DNA of 64,000 nt. Origin: Geminicoccaceae bacterium. Its GTDB lineage: Bacteria > Pseudomonadota > Alphaproteobacteria > Geminicoccales > Geminicoccaceae. The stretch is from positions 53,339-117,338 of the forward strand of contig JANQPX010000057.1 of the NCBI GenBank assembly GCA_028285265.1. Reading direction: 5' to 3'. The stretch's first letter is position 1; each line of letters opens with the position of its first letter. The position numbers were made by a program, and so were the translations under genes. Below, piece after piece: positions 26,480-36,174 of the stretch. A model generated the notes under the pieces. It worked only from the letters and a program-made list of their open reading frames with translations. It ran no database searches and was not told the DNA's origin.

Positions 26480-28039
26480 TTGTCTTACGAGGAGGTCCGT
26501 GCGATCGACGGAAGTGAACATCGATTCGATCAAATGGCACGTGACGACGATGGACATTACGCCGTCATTGACATCGGATCTAATTCCGTTCGGCTTGTGG
26601 TCTATGATCACCTCGGTCGAGCGCCACTGCCGCGTTTCAATGAGAAGTCGCTTTGCGGGCTCGGCGATGGTTTAGCCGAAAGCAATCGGCTTGCCCAGGA
26701 GGCGATTGACCTCACCCTCCATGCTCTGCATCGCTACACCGCCGTAGCAGAAGCGATGGGAGTTGGAAGGGTCGATATCATCGCCACTGAAGCGGTGCGC
26801 AGGGCGAAGAACGGACCGTTTTTGGTCAACGCTATCGAAGAGCAAACCGGTCTCAAAACCCATGTGTTGAGCGGCAAGGAGGAGGCGCGTTTTGCCGCCC
26901 TTGGAGTCGTTGCAGGATTCCATCGCCCCAGAGGCCTGGTTGGTGATCTCGGCGGCGGCAGTCTGGATCTCGCTCAGGTGGTCATCGATCGCGTCGGCGA
27001 TCAGCGCATCAGCCTACCAATCGGGGCGTTACCGATCACCGATGCAATGGCAGAAGACGCAGCAGCTGTGAAACGGCGGCTCGATCAACTATTAGCGGCC
27101 GAACTGCCGTCGGCTCTACCTTTCCCTCGATTTTACGCAGTTGGTGGCGGTTGGCGAGCGCTGGCGCGTGTGCATATGGCAATGAATGATGCGCCGGTCA
27201 AAATTGCTCATGGCTACAGCATCGATGCCGAGAACGCCCGAGAGTTTGCAAAATCGATCCGCAGGCTCGACCGAACAGCTATCGCCGCGCTGCCCAATGT
27301 ACCAAGTAGACGGATCAAGACGTTGCGTGCCGCCGCCCTGGTGATGGATCGGGTCTTGAAACGCATCAAGCCTGAGAAAGTCGTATTTTCTGCATTGGGG
27401 CTGCGCGAAGGCTGGCTCTATCACCAGCTCCCGGACCCAGCGCGTGACCTGGATCCCTTGATTGAGGGTGCTTGGGCGTTTGCGACGCCGCGATCACGCA
27501 TCCCTGCTTTCGGCGACGCTTTGGTACGTTGGACCGATCCATTGTTCCCTAACGAGAGCGAGAAACAAAGACGCCTTCGCATTGCCGCTGCTGCCTTGTC
27601 GGACATGGCTTGGTCTGATCATGCGAGCGTGCAGGCCAAGTTGAGCTTTGAGCGGATCATCCAGTTTCCTTTTGTTGGCCTCGATCATCCCGAACGTGTC
27701 TATCTCGGGGCTGCGGTCCATGCACGCTATGACGGCAGGCTGGATGATCCGGTCCTGCAGCCAGCCCTAAGCCTGCTGTCGAACAAAGAGGCTCAGCGCG
27801 CTCAAATCCTTGGGCGTGCGATGCTTTTAGGTCACCGCTTCTCGGGAAGTGTGCCGGAGATTTTGGATACGGCCAGGATCAGCGTCGAGTCGGATCGCGT
27901 CTGTCTAAGCGTCAGTAATACCGAGAGCGTGCCGGATAGCGAGACGGTTCGCAGCCGGCTGCGCGGCCTTGCTAAAGCTGTCGGTGTACGGCGGAGTGAG
28001 ATTGTCAAAGTTGATAGCTTGAACGGCGAGTCGTCGTGA
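26480..28039 (+). CDS. Ppx/GppA exopolyphosphatase family protein
   Basis: A 519-residue member of the ASKHA fold that hydrolyses inorganic polyphosphate and/or pppGpp. AVIDIGSNSVRLVVYD (phosphate 1) and VGDLGGGSLDLAQV (phosphate 2) are clear, and the C-terminal helical extension resembles alphaproteobacterial Ppx. The TTG at 26480 is the longest option; the ATG at 26534 (MARDDDGHYAVIDIG) is equally plausible and sits closer to the conserved domain. It stands about 115 bases upstream of guaB, on the same strand. Confidence 0.9.
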   Translation: MSYEEVRAIDGSEHRFDQMARDDDGHYAVIDIGSNSVRLVVYDHLGRAPLPRFNEKSLCGLGDGLAESNRLAQEAIDLTLHALHRYTAVAEAMGVGRVDIIATEAVRRAKNGPFLVNAIEEQTGLKTHVLSGKEEARFAALGVVAGFHRPRGLVGDLGGGSLDLAQVVIDRVGDQRISLPIGALPITDAMAEDAAAVKRRLDQLLAAELPSALPFPRFYAVGGGWRALARVHMAMNDAPVKIAHGYSIDAENAREFAKSIRRLDRTAIAALPNVPSRRIKTLRAAALVMDRVLKRIKPEKVVFSALGLREGWLYHQLPDPARDLDPLIEGAWAFATPRSRIPAFGDALVRWTDPLFPNESEKQRRLRIAAAALSDMAWSDHASVQAKLSFERIIQFPFVGLDHPERVYLGAAVHARYDGRLDDPVLQPALSLLSNKEAQRAQILGRAMLLGHRFSGSVPEILDTARISVESDRVCLSVSNTESVPDSETVRSRLRGLAKAVGVRRSEIVKVDSLNGESS

Positions 28040-28154
28040 AACCTGCGACGATCTTGCCGATGAGAAGAAATCCTCTTGGCCACAGTCGCTCCTGGCTCTA
28101 TACAACGAGCAACAGATCTTAGGGTTGAAAATAGCCGGTTGGCGAGGAGATGGC

Positions 28155-29615
28155 ATGATCCGCGAAGCGCTTACCTTCGACGATGTTCTCCTCCAACCAG
28201 CGCGCTCTGAAATCCTGCCAGCCCAGGCGAACGTGCAGACCCGGCTGACTCGGGAAATCACCCTCAATATCCCGCTGGTCTCGTCGGCGATGGATACGGT
28301 TACTGAAAGTGGCATGGCGATCGCGATGGCGCAGGCCGGTGGTCTCGGGATCATTCATAAGAATCTCGACATTGAGACGCAGGCGTCAGAGGTTCTTCAA
28401 GTTAAAAAGTTCGAAAGTGGCATGGTGGTCAACCCCATTACCTTGCCGCCGACAGCATCGCTTGCTGAAGCCCTCGCCCTGATGGCCAAGCATAAGATCT
28501 CTGGCATTCCCGTCGTCGAGGGCGAGGAAAAGGTCCTGGTCGGTATCCTGACAAATCGGGATGTGCGTTTTGCCAGCGATACGAGCGTTCCCGTAAGCGA
28601 ACTCATGACCTCACGAAACCTCGTGACCGTGCGCGACGACGTCGGCAGCAATGAGGCGCGCGCTCTTCTCCACCGTCACCGAATTGAAAAGCTGCTGGTC
28701 GTCGACGAAGCTGACCATCTCGTTGGCCTCATGACAGTGAAAGATATCGAAAAGGCTGACACCAATCCCCATGCTGCCAAGGACGATCAGGGTCGGCTTC
28801 GCGCCGGCGCCGCCGTTGGCACAGGGGATGAGGCGATGGAGCGCGCGGCGGCGCTGATCGAAGCTGGTGTCGATGTGATTGTGGTCGATACCGCACATGG
28901 ACATTCCGTCGGTGTTTTGAAGGCGGTGGAGCGTCTGCGCCGTCAGAGCAACGAGGTTCAGCTTATCGCCGGCAATATTGCGACCAAGGACGGAGCGAAG
29001 GCGCTCATCGATGCCGGCGCCGATGCTGTCAAAGTTGGCATTGGTCCAGGATCGATTTGCACCACGCGCGTCGTGGCGGGCGTAGGTGTGCCGCAACTCG
29101 CCGCTCTGCTCGATCTATCCGAAACCTGCCAAGACGTGGGTGTTCCCGTCATCGCGGATGGTGGCATTCGCTCCTCCGGGGACCTTGCTAAGGCGATCGC
29201 TGCAGGGGCAGATTGTGCGATGATCGGCTCGCTCTTTGCCGGGACGACGGAAAGTCCAGGCGAGGTTTATTTGTATCAGGGCCGTTCCTACAAAAGTTAC
29301 AGGGGAATGGGATCACTTGGCGCGATGGCGAGGGGTTCTGCAGACCGTTATTTTCAGCAAGAGGTGCAGGATAGCCTTAAGCTCGTGCCGGAGGGCATTG
29401 AAGGTCAGGTTCCCTATCGCGGGCCACTCGCCAACATTGTCCATCAGCTCGTTGGCGGCCTGAAGGCATCCATGGGATATACTGGCAACCCCGATATCGC
29501 CTCCATGCAGCGCGGCTGCACATTCCTACGCGTGACACAGGCCGGCGTTCGTGAAGGCCATGTCCACGACGTGGCGATTACACGCGAAGCCCCGAATTAT
29601 CGACGTGAAATGTAG
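28155..29615 (+). CDS. guaB: Inosine-5'-monophosphate dehydrogenase
   Basis: Oxidises IMP to XMP with NAD+, the committed step of GMP synthesis. The 486-residue protein has the N-terminal IREALTFDDVLLQP, two CBS domains (about 90-205) inserted in the barrel, and the catalytic-Cys loop GPGSICTTRVV. The mobile-flap region YKSYRGMGSLGAMARG is also intact. The ATG at 28155 is chosen for the GCGAGGAG just upstream; a start at 28125 would add ten atypical residues. Confidence 0.97.
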   Translation: MIREALTFDDVLLQPARSEILPAQANVQTRLTREITLNIPLVSSAMDTVTESGMAIAMAQAGGLGIIHKNLDIETQASEVLQVKKFESGMVVNPITLPPTASLAEALALMAKHKISGIPVVEGEEKVLVGILTNRDVRFASDTSVPVSELMTSRNLVTVRDDVGSNEARALLHRHRIEKLLVVDEADHLVGLMTVKDIEKADTNPHAAKDDQGRLRAGAAVGTGDEAMERAAALIEAGVDVIVVDTAHGHSVGVLKAVERLRRQSNEVQLIAGNIATKDGAKALIDAGADAVKVGIGPGSICTTRVVAGVGVPQLAALLDLSETCQDVGVPVIADGGIRSSGDLAKAIAAGADCAMIGSLFAGTTESPGEVYLYQGRSYKSYRGMGSLGAMARGSADRYFQQEVQDSLKLVPEGIEGQVPYRGPLANIVHQLVGGLKASMGYTGNPDIASMQRGCTFLRVTQAGVREGHVHDVAITREAPNYRREM

Positions 29616-29734
29616 TGGCTAGCTGCCGCCGGGTGGACAAGTTCATCTGACGCGAAGAAGATTAAGGAGCTTGGCGTTCCGTCTCGCTCATCTTCAATGA
29701 CACGGTCTTCTCGTCCTATGACCTCCAGGCCTCT

Positions 29735-31786
29735 ATGAAAAAGTCTACTGGCACGATCGTCGGCGTCGACGTCGGCGGCACCTTCACCGATCTTGTATTG
29801 CTCGATGCCGACCATCGCGTGCGCTTGGGCAAGACCCCGACGACTCAGGACAATCAAGCGTTTGGCGTGATCGACGCGCTCAGCGCGACCGCCGACGATC
29901 TGGGTGCAATCGACGTCATTATCCACGGCACCACGACGACGACAAACGCCGTACTTGAGCGAAAGCTTGCCAAAACAGGTTTGATTACCACGGCAGGTTT
30001 TCGTGACATTCTGGAGTTAGGCAGGCGAACGCGACCACAGCCCTATGGCATGACCGGGGTCTTCAGGCCGATCATCCCACGTGATCTACGCATCGAAGTA
30101 GCAGAACGAATGGATGCCTCGGGTCAGGTCTTAACGCCGCTTGATGAAAACGCGGTACGCCAGGCGGCCGAGGCGCTCGTCGAAAGGGACTGCCAGGCCC
30201 TCGTGATTCACTTTCTGCACGCTTATGCGAACCCCATCCATGAGCGTCGCGCCGCCGAGATCGCTCACGATGTCTGGCCGAACGCCTACATTACGATGGG
30301 CCATGCGCTCTTGTCGGAATATCGTGAGTACGAGCGTGGCGTCACAGCGGCCGTGAATGCATCCGTTCAACCGATACTTCACCGCTATCTGGATCGGTTG
30401 CAAACGGAACTCGCTGCGAAGGACTTTTCGCGAGACCTTCTCGTCGTGAACGGTAACGGGGGCATGGTCTCTGCGCGGACAGCACCGCAGGAAGCAGCGA
30501 AAACCGTTATGTCTGGGCCGGCCTCTGGGGTGATGGCGGCAGCCTATACGGCAAAGCGTGCCGGCTTTACCGACATCATTACCTACGACATGGGAGGGAC
30601 ATCATCGGACGTCGCGGTGATTCGATCGGGCGTACCTTCTGTTAGTCATGAGCTCGAGGTCGAGTATGCAATGCCCGTCCATGTACCGATGGTTGACGTG
30701 CGCACCATCGGCTCTGGAGGGGGCTCAATCGCATGGATCGATGATGCCGGGCTGCTCCAGGTCGGTCCAGAGAGTGCCGGCGCCGATCCAGGGCCAATTT
30801 GCTATGGCCGAGGCGGCAAGCGCCCCACGATTTCGGATGCCAACCTCATCCTCGGTCGACTGAATCCGGAAAAGTTGCTTGCGGTCGAGGGCAAGGTTGC
30901 TCTTCAGGATGTACGAGCGATTATTGACGAGGCTATCGCCACTCCACTGGGTTTGAGTGTCGACGATGCGGCGGGCGCAATCCTCACGATCGCCAATGCC
31001 AAAATGGCAGGTGCTATTCGTATGGTCTCGGTTTCGAAAGGCCTTGATCCAAGAGACTTTGCGCTGTTCGCGTTCGGAGGAGCGGGACCGCTGCATGCGA
31101 CAGCGCTGGCTGCGGAACTGGGCATTCCCAAAGTTCTTGTCCCGGCGCGTCCGGGCATCACCAATGCGCTTGGCTGTGTCGTCGCTGACCTCCGAAAGGA
31201 TTTTGTGAACACGCTGAATCGCCCGCTCGATGCTGTCGACATGGCGGACGTCGCCGCAACCTTCGAGCGCCAGGTCGCCATGGGCAGGGGGTTGATCGAG
31301 GCAGAGCCAATCGAGATCGAGGCGATCGATATTCTGCATACGGCTGACATGCAGTTCATCGGGCAGACCCATCTTCTAACCGTTCAAATACCCCATGCAG
31401 ATATCGACCGCCCAACGCTTCAGGCGTTGTTTGAGAAGGCCTATTTCGATCGCTTTCACGTCGAGCTCCCGGAAATCCGCGCTAACCTCGTCAATTTGAA
31501 CACGGCTGTGATTGGCCGACGTGCGCCTGTCGATATCACGCACCTTATCGAACCTGACGCTCGGGCCTCCGTCCTCGAAGGCGCTTTGCTAGGACGCCGC
31601 CAGGTCTGGTTCGATGGAGACTGGATTGAGACGCCAATCTACTTCCGGGATAAGCTTCCCATCGATGGCGCCTTCGACGGTCCGGCGGTCATCGAGCAGA
31701 TGGACACGACGATTGTCGTCGAGCCTCGTCAGCGTGTGTGCAGTGATGTTGATGGGAACTTAATTCTATCATTAGGGGACAAGTAA
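29735..31786 (+). CDS. hyuA: Hydantoinase/oxoprolinase subunit A
   Basis: A 683-residue ATP-dependent amidohydrolase subunit of the HyuA/5-oxoprolinase family, which opens hydantoin or 5-oxoproline rings together with HyuB. The ATP-binding segments GVDVGGTFTDLVLLD and YDMGGTSSDVAVI are both present, as is GSGGGSIAW. The next gene, hyuB, starts three bases after the stop. The actual substrate (hydantoin derivative, 5-oxoproline, acetone-type compounds) is not fixed by sequence. Confidence 0.92.
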   Translation: MKKSTGTIVGVDVGGTFTDLVLLDADHRVRLGKTPTTQDNQAFGVIDALSATADDLGAIDVIIHGTTTTTNAVLERKLAKTGLITTAGFRDILELGRRTRPQPYGMTGVFRPIIPRDLRIEVAERMDASGQVLTPLDENAVRQAAEALVERDCQALVIHFLHAYANPIHERRAAEIAHDVWPNAYITMGHALLSEYREYERGVTAAVNASVQPILHRYLDRLQTELAAKDFSRDLLVVNGNGGMVSARTAPQEAAKTVMSGPASGVMAAAYTAKRAGFTDIITYDMGGTSSDVAVIRSGVPSVSHELEVEYAMPVHVPMVDVRTIGSGGGSIAWIDDAGLLQVGPESAGADPGPICYGRGGKRPTISDANLILGRLNPEKLLAVEGKVALQDVRAIIDEAIATPLGLSVDDAAGAILTIANAKMAGAIRMVSVSKGLDPRDFALFAFGGAGPLHATALAAELGIPKVLVPARPGITNALGCVVADLRKDFVNTLNRPLDAVDMADVAATFERQVAMGRGLIEAEPIEIEAIDILHTADMQFIGQTHLLTVQIPHADIDRPTLQALFEKAYFDRFHVELPEIRANLVNLNTAVIGRRAPVDITHLIEPDARASVLEGALLGRRQVWFDGDWIETPIYFRDKLPIDGAFDGPAVIEQMDTTIVVEPRQRVCSDVDGNLILSLGDK

Positions 31787-31789
31787 CTG

Positions 31790-33559
31790 ATGCCCGCGGT
31801 GGTGAACTCGACGTTCGATGACCCCGTTACACTCGCGGTCATCCAGAGCGGATTGCAGCAGGTTTGCGATGAGATGGATCTCACCTTTTCTCGCGCTGCC
31901 TTTTCGCCGGTCATCGCCGAGGCGGATGATCGATCCGACGGAATCTACGCCGCTGATGACGGTTCGCTTATTGCTCAGGGCCAACTCGGCCTGCCTGTCT
32001 TTGTCGGCACCATGCAGTTTTCGACGCGCACACTGATTGAGATGATCAGAGATGGCCGTTGCCAGCCGCCCGAGGACGGCGACATTTACATCGTCAATGA
32101 TCCTTATCTCGGCGGTACGCATCTGATGGATGTGCGCTTCGCTACCCCCTTTTATGTCGATGATGACATCTTTTGCTGGCTTTCCAATACGGGGCACTGG
32201 CCAGATATTGGTGGTGCGGTCCCGGGTGGGTTTTCTGCTAATGCGACGGCCGTCGAGCAGGAGGGGCTTCGTTTGCCACCGGTCAAGCTTTTCAAGCGTG
32301 GCGTGATGGACCCCGAAATCTTCTCAATTATCTGTGCCAACATTCGCGTGGCCGATCAGCGGATAGGTGACATCAAGGCTCAAGCTGCGGCGCTTTCGGT
32401 AGGCAGGGAGAGACTGCAGGCCCTGCTGGATCGTTATGGTGTTGAAACGGTGCGTGCCGCCATCCGTGAGCTTCGAACGCGTGCAGCTGCTCAGATGCGC
32501 GCTAAGATCGCGCCAATCCCAGATGGGCGGCATCACGGACAGGCCTTTGTCGATAGCGATGGTGTTGTCGACGAGCCCCTCATCATCGATCTCGTTATCG
32601 AAAAGCGAGATGGTGACTTGTGGTTCGATTTCTCGAAGTCCAGCCCACCCTGTCAGGGGCCGATGAATTCGGTACTTGCGACTACGCAGTCCTCCGTCTA
32701 TCTCGCCATGCGCCATATCTTTCCGGATGTCCCGATCAGTGCGGGTGCGTTCGAGCCGCTTCATGTCGTCGATCCAGACGGCACCTTTCTCCACGCAAAG
32801 TATCCCCGTCCCGTATCGGGATGTGCAGCTGAGGTGTCGCAACGCATCGCCGAAGCGGTGTTTTCGGCGCTTGCAGCGGTCTTGCCAGACGTTGTGACCG
32901 CAGCGCCTGCTGGCACCTCAGGCAATTTCGCACTCGGTGGCCATGATCCCGAAAAAAATCGGGCGTTCGTTATGTATCAACTGACCGGTGGCGGCTACGG
33001 CGGTAACGGCAAGCATGATGGCTTAACCAACGGATGTTCAACCATCGGTATCTCCAAGACCCCGCCCATCGAAGTGATGGAGCAAGTCTTCCCAGTGCTC
33101 TATCGTCGCTACGCTCTTCGTGAGGGTTCGGGCGGTGCCGGCGCGCAGCGAGGCGGTTTTGGAGTTGACTACAGCATCGAGCTCAGGCGTGGTGAGGCGC
33201 GCGCGTCTTTCGTCATGGACCATGGGCGTTTCGGACCTCAAGGGATTCTCGGCGGTGCAGACGGTGCCGTGAATTCTGTGACGGTTTGGCGTCGGGGCGA
33301 AGCTTACACGCCGCCCCATCTATCCAAAGATCAGGATATCCAAATTGAAGCCGGCGATCATGTTGATGTCGGCACGCCCGGCGGTGGAGGTTATGGTGAT
33401 CCATTCCAGCGTGAAATCGACGCCGTGCTGAACGATATTCGTCTCGGTTATTATACCAGCGGGGAGGCGGAGCGATTGTTCGGCGTCGTGCTCGATGCCA
33501 GCCTTTCGTCAGTGGATGAGGAGGCTACCGCTGCGCGGCGGCGACGGGGCGGTAAATGA
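31790..33559 (+). CDS. hyuB: Hydantoinase/oxoprolinase subunit B
   Basis: A 589-residue partner of HyuA. Family patterns include the QGQLGLPVFVGT region, IVNDPYLGGTHLMDV, NTGHWPDIGG and the C-terminal GTPGGGGYGDP. It follows hyuA by three bases and is clearly cotranscribed. Its stop overlaps the start of a degraded FAD-oxidoreductase remnant, which suggests that the operon once continued with a third enzyme. Confidence 0.92.
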   Translation: MPAVVNSTFDDPVTLAVIQSGLQQVCDEMDLTFSRAAFSPVIAEADDRSDGIYAADDGSLIAQGQLGLPVFVGTMQFSTRTLIEMIRDGRCQPPEDGDIYIVNDPYLGGTHLMDVRFATPFYVDDDIFCWLSNTGHWPDIGGAVPGGFSANATAVEQEGLRLPPVKLFKRGVMDPEIFSIICANIRVADQRIGDIKAQAAALSVGRERLQALLDRYGVETVRAAIRELRTRAAAQMRAKIAPIPDGRHHGQAFVDSDGVVDEPLIIDLVIEKRDGDLWFDFSKSSPPCQGPMNSVLATTQSSVYLAMRHIFPDVPISAGAFEPLHVVDPDGTFLHAKYPRPVSGCAAEVSQRIAEAVFSALAAVLPDVVTAAPAGTSGNFALGGHDPEKNRAFVMYQLTGGGYGGNGKHDGLTNGCSTIGISKTPPIEVMEQVFPVLYRRYALREGSGGAGAQRGGFGVDYSIELRRGEARASFVMDHGRFGPQGILGGADGAVNSVTVWRRGEAYTPPHLSKDQDIQIEAGDHVDVGTPGGGGYGDPFQREIDAVLNDIRLGYYTSGEAERLFGVVLDASLSSVDEEATAARRRRGGK

Positions 33560-33810
33560 TAGCGAATACCCTGCCGGCACAAATCGATATGTTGTTGATC
33601 GACGGTGACATCATCGGCTGCTCAATGGCGTATCATCTCACCAAGATTTTTGAGCGATGTTGGCCCTCTCAGGCGCAAGCATCTGACCTCAGGCACACGG
33701 CTTGCCTAGTTGGGCAGCGTCGCGCCACATGCAACATGACCAAGCTTGCCAACGCTTTGGCAAGGAGCAGGATCGTATGGTTGCAGGGACACATGGCGCC
33801 GTCGCGTTGA
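33556..33810 (+). pseudogene. Remnant of an FAD-dependent oxidoreductase (DMGDH/SoxA type)
   Basis: The 84-codon frame begins with the ATGA overlap of hyuB and resembles the start of dimethylglycine-dehydrogenase-type FAD enzymes: IDGDIIGCSMAYHLTK corresponds to the usual GGGIIGCSIAYHLTK, then after a damaged stretch ACLVGQRRATCNMTKLAN corresponds to the usual AGLVGQLRAT-NMTKLA. The dinucleotide-binding glycines are altered, the LLERxxLTSGTTWHA segment is scrambled, and the protein stops after about a tenth of the normal length. This is a 5' fragment of a lost gene, not a functional enzyme. Confidence 0.7.
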
Positions 33811-33859
33811 TAAAAAGAGCATGCCGGGGGCAGTCGATCGCTAGGTGATGACGACGACG

Positions 33860-34123
33860 TTAAAGCTCGAACTCACCACCGCAATGTCGACAATGACGGG
33901 CGTTTACAAAGCGGAACCGATAGCCGTAAAGGCGACCGCAGTCTGGGCAAGGCTGCTTTGCCTGTACAAGCCAGGCAACGGTTCCTGAGGCGACGATAGA
34001 GCCCATGATCACAAGGTTCAGTGTCGGTGAGGCAATATCGAAGACATGCATGAGCGCCAGCGCGAGCAAGGATAGCACAGCAAGGGATGATGCATAGGAA
34101 CTCCATTTCTTGCTGGCATGCAT
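33860..34123 (-). CDS. Small membrane protein with C-terminal zinc ribbon
   Basis: An 87-residue protein of unknown family. Two hydrophobic segments (about residues 12-28 and 36-52) are followed by a likely treble-clef or zinc ribbon, CPDCGRLYGYRFRFV then CRHCGGEFEL, with four cysteines in two CxxC knuckles. The N-terminus is basic. It lies about 20 bases downstream of the FAD oxidoreductase gene on the same strand. The CxxC pair makes a real gene likely. It has no recognisable function. Confidence 0.6.
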   Translation of the reverse strand: MHASKKWSSYASSLAVLSLLALALMHVFDIASPTLNLVIMGSIVASGTVAWLVQAKQPCPDCGRLYGYRFRFVNARHCRHCGGEFEL

Positions 34124-34143
34124 AGCTCTGCCTTCTTAAGTGG

Positions 34144-35253
34144 TCAGGACGTTGCCGTTGTATCGGTATCTTTAAATCGCCTCAAGCGATAGGGCTCGAG
34201 GGTTTCGAAGGTGATCTGGTCCAATATCTCGTCTGCTGCCATGCGGCCGACAATCGGGGCCAGCGTGATGCCGCTGTGCATCACGGCAAGATAAAGACCG
34301 TCAACGCCGTCGACGGCACCGACAATGGGCATCCCATCCTTCGGCATTGGCCTGATGCCGACGGTCGTGCGCTCGATGATGATGTCAGCATCGGGAAGAT
34401 GTCGTTTCGCCTCGCCCAGCATTTGTTCGGCGATGTGTGATGGGTCACGTTCGGACCACGACTCGCTAAACACCTCGCCGATGATCATGCAGCCGTCGGT
34501 CTGCTGCTTCATATGGATGCGATCACCCCAGATAACATGGTTGATTCTCGGATCGATGGGCCGGCTCTTCAGCAAGACGCCTGACTGGTTGGCCATGGGA
34601 AGATTGATGTCCAGGCTTTGCAAAATGGCCTCCGCACCTGTGCCGGCGGCAATGACGATGCGCTTGGCTTGGATTGTTCCCTCGCTTGTCTCGAGACCGG
34701 TCAAACAACGTTGATCTGTCTTGAGCGCAATGACATCGCTTCCGAACAGGGTCTGCGCCCCATGTTGGACGGCGGCGTCGATGAGCGCGGTGCAGGCGCA
34801 CACAGGATCGACCGCGGCCTCCAAAGAGAGATGGAGCGCGCGTCCTGGAGGATGACCATAGTTCGGTTCCAATTTACGGAACCTGTTATGCGAGATGACT
34901 TCAACCGGATAGCCTAATCTTCGAAAGCCTTCAAAGCGTTGATCGAAGGCATCCCCCACTGCATCGAAAGACAGAGCACCGCACCAGTTCAGCCCGAGTG
35001 AGCCTTCAAGCTCCCGTTCCAAACGGTGATATTCGGCAAGACTTTGATAGCGAAGGCGATGATAGTCAGGTTGCTTGAAATGGTGTGCATTGATCCAAGC
35101 AAACGATTTGCCCGTCGCTCCAGCAGCCGGACCGACACGATCGACGATAAGAACGTCCTCTCCACGTCTCGCCAAGTGATAGGCGATCGATGCGCCGACG
35201 ATGCCGGCGCCGACGATGAGTGTTTTGGTCTCTTGATGGTTACCGTTGCTCAT
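34144..35253 (-). CDS. FAD-dependent oxidoreductase (DAO family)
   Basis: A 369-residue flavoprotein of the D-amino-acid oxidase/glycine oxidase family. The ADP-binding motif LIVGAGIVGASIAYHLARR is at residues 13-31, followed by the GKSFAWINAHHF substrate-loop region. The C-terminal GIRPMPKDGMPIVGAVDG and LAVMHSGITLAP close the flavin site. It would oxidise an amino acid, sarcosine-like amine or hydroxy acid. The substrate is unknown. Confidence 0.88.
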   Translation of the reverse strand: MSNGNHQETKTLIVGAGIVGASIAYHLARRGEDVLIVDRVGPAAGATGKSFAWINAHHFKQPDYHRLRYQSLAEYHRLERELEGSLGLNWCGALSFDAVGDAFDQRFEGFRRLGYPVEVISHNRFRKLEPNYGHPPGRALHLSLEAAVDPVCACTALIDAAVQHGAQTLFGSDVIALKTDQRCLTGLETSEGTIQAKRIVIAAGTGAEAILQSLDINLPMANQSGVLLKSRPIDPRINHVIWGDRIHMKQQTDGCMIIGEVFSESWSERDPSHIAEQMLGEAKRHLPDADIIIERTTVGIRPMPKDGMPIVGAVDGVDGLYLAVMHSGITLAPIVGRMAADEILDQITFETLEPYRLRRFKDTDTTATS

Positions 35254-35448
35254 CGCCTGCCTTTGTCTTGTTCGCGAAACTCAATGATAGCTGCTCAATG
35301 CCGAGCCAAGCGTCAGATATGGTCACCACGACATAGTCATAGCGCTTATGGGCCTTTTCGTAAGCCACCTATGGCCGCAGCTTTCGGGGGGCACGGCTTG
35401 TTTAAACCGATCCCCTAGTCGGTGCCAGCCGGCATTGTCTATGTCGAC

Positions 35449-35485
35449 CATCCCCATGGATGGGGATGATCCATCATCCATGGGG
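35449..35485. repeat. Nested inverted repeats with alternative pairings
   Basis: CATCCCCAT (35449-35457) and ATGGGGATG (35460-35468) form a 9-bp inverted repeat around GG. Overlapping it, CCCCATGGATG (35452-35462) pairs perfectly with CATCCATGGGG (35475-35485). The two pairings are mutually exclusive. They lie in a 416-base gap (35254-35669) that contains no convincing gene. Confidence 0.55.
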
Positions 35486-35669
35486 CAAGACTGGCCGGAA
35501 GTGAAGCCAGGGCTCATGATCTGATCGTCGCCGTGAGCGATGGCAAGTCGCGCCGATCGGCGCCGTCGCGATCGTTCACGCTTAGGATGTCATCGGGTTG
35601 CGTCTGAACGGTCTTGGTCATTGGACATTGGATCTGGTCGGCCAATCGACGCTTCAATGCCGTCAGTGA

Positions 35670-35999
35670 CTAGTCCTCATGAAAGACTTCTTCTGCAGGC
35701 GCCCACCACTCGCCGTCAGCTGCTGTGGTGAGCGGTTTTTGCATCGGATCTGTGATCTTCCACCACCGCTGCGTGGTCTCGTCCTCTGCCATTTTCGCCA
35801 TGTCGGACTCAAGATCGTCGCCATGATACTCAAAATAGGCAAAGAGAAGGTTCTCCGGCTCGCGCAAGAAGATCGAATAGTTCTTGATATGACATGCAGC
35901 GATGGTGGCAAGCACACCAGGCCAAACCTCTGCATGTATTCTTTTATACTCGTCGATTGCCTCGGGTTTGAGCTGAATAATCTGAGCGATACGCTTCAT
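35670..35999 (-). CDS. L-rhamnose mutarotase family protein
   Basis: A 109-residue dimeric ferredoxin-like-fold protein of the RhaM/YiiL family, which interconverts anomers of L-rhamnose or L-fucose. MKRIAQIIQLKPEAIDEYKR, the HAEVWPGV segment and NYSIFLREPENLLFAYFEY are family traits, and TQRWWKITDPMQKPL is the conserved C-terminal segment. The ATG at 35999 is chosen because GTGGAGGC lies just upstream; the frame continues ten codons further. It sits near several sugar-acid genes, so a hexose-type substrate is expected. Confidence 0.88.
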   Translation of the reverse strand: MKRIAQIIQLKPEAIDEYKRIHAEVWPGVLATIAACHIKNYSIFLREPENLLFAYFEYHGDDLESDMAKMAEDETTQRWWKITDPMQKPLTTAADGEWWAPAEEVFHED

Positions 36000-36174
36000 A
36001 TCGATTGCCTCCACGGTCTCTGTTGCCAAATGCCATCTGACGGGACGACGGTATTGGCAACACCTATCCTAGGCCGCCAAGGCAGGCATGGTCCATGTAC
36101 TCGCAGGACTTGTCTTCCTTTCAACGGTCGTGATGTGAAGCCCAAGGACTGCAGATCGTTGAGACGACGGCCGA

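Noticed and set aside
33556..33810. Intact small protein instead of pseudogene
   Set aside because: It shares motifs in order with the N-terminus of a large FAD enzyme but with broken glycines and an abrupt end, which fits decay better.
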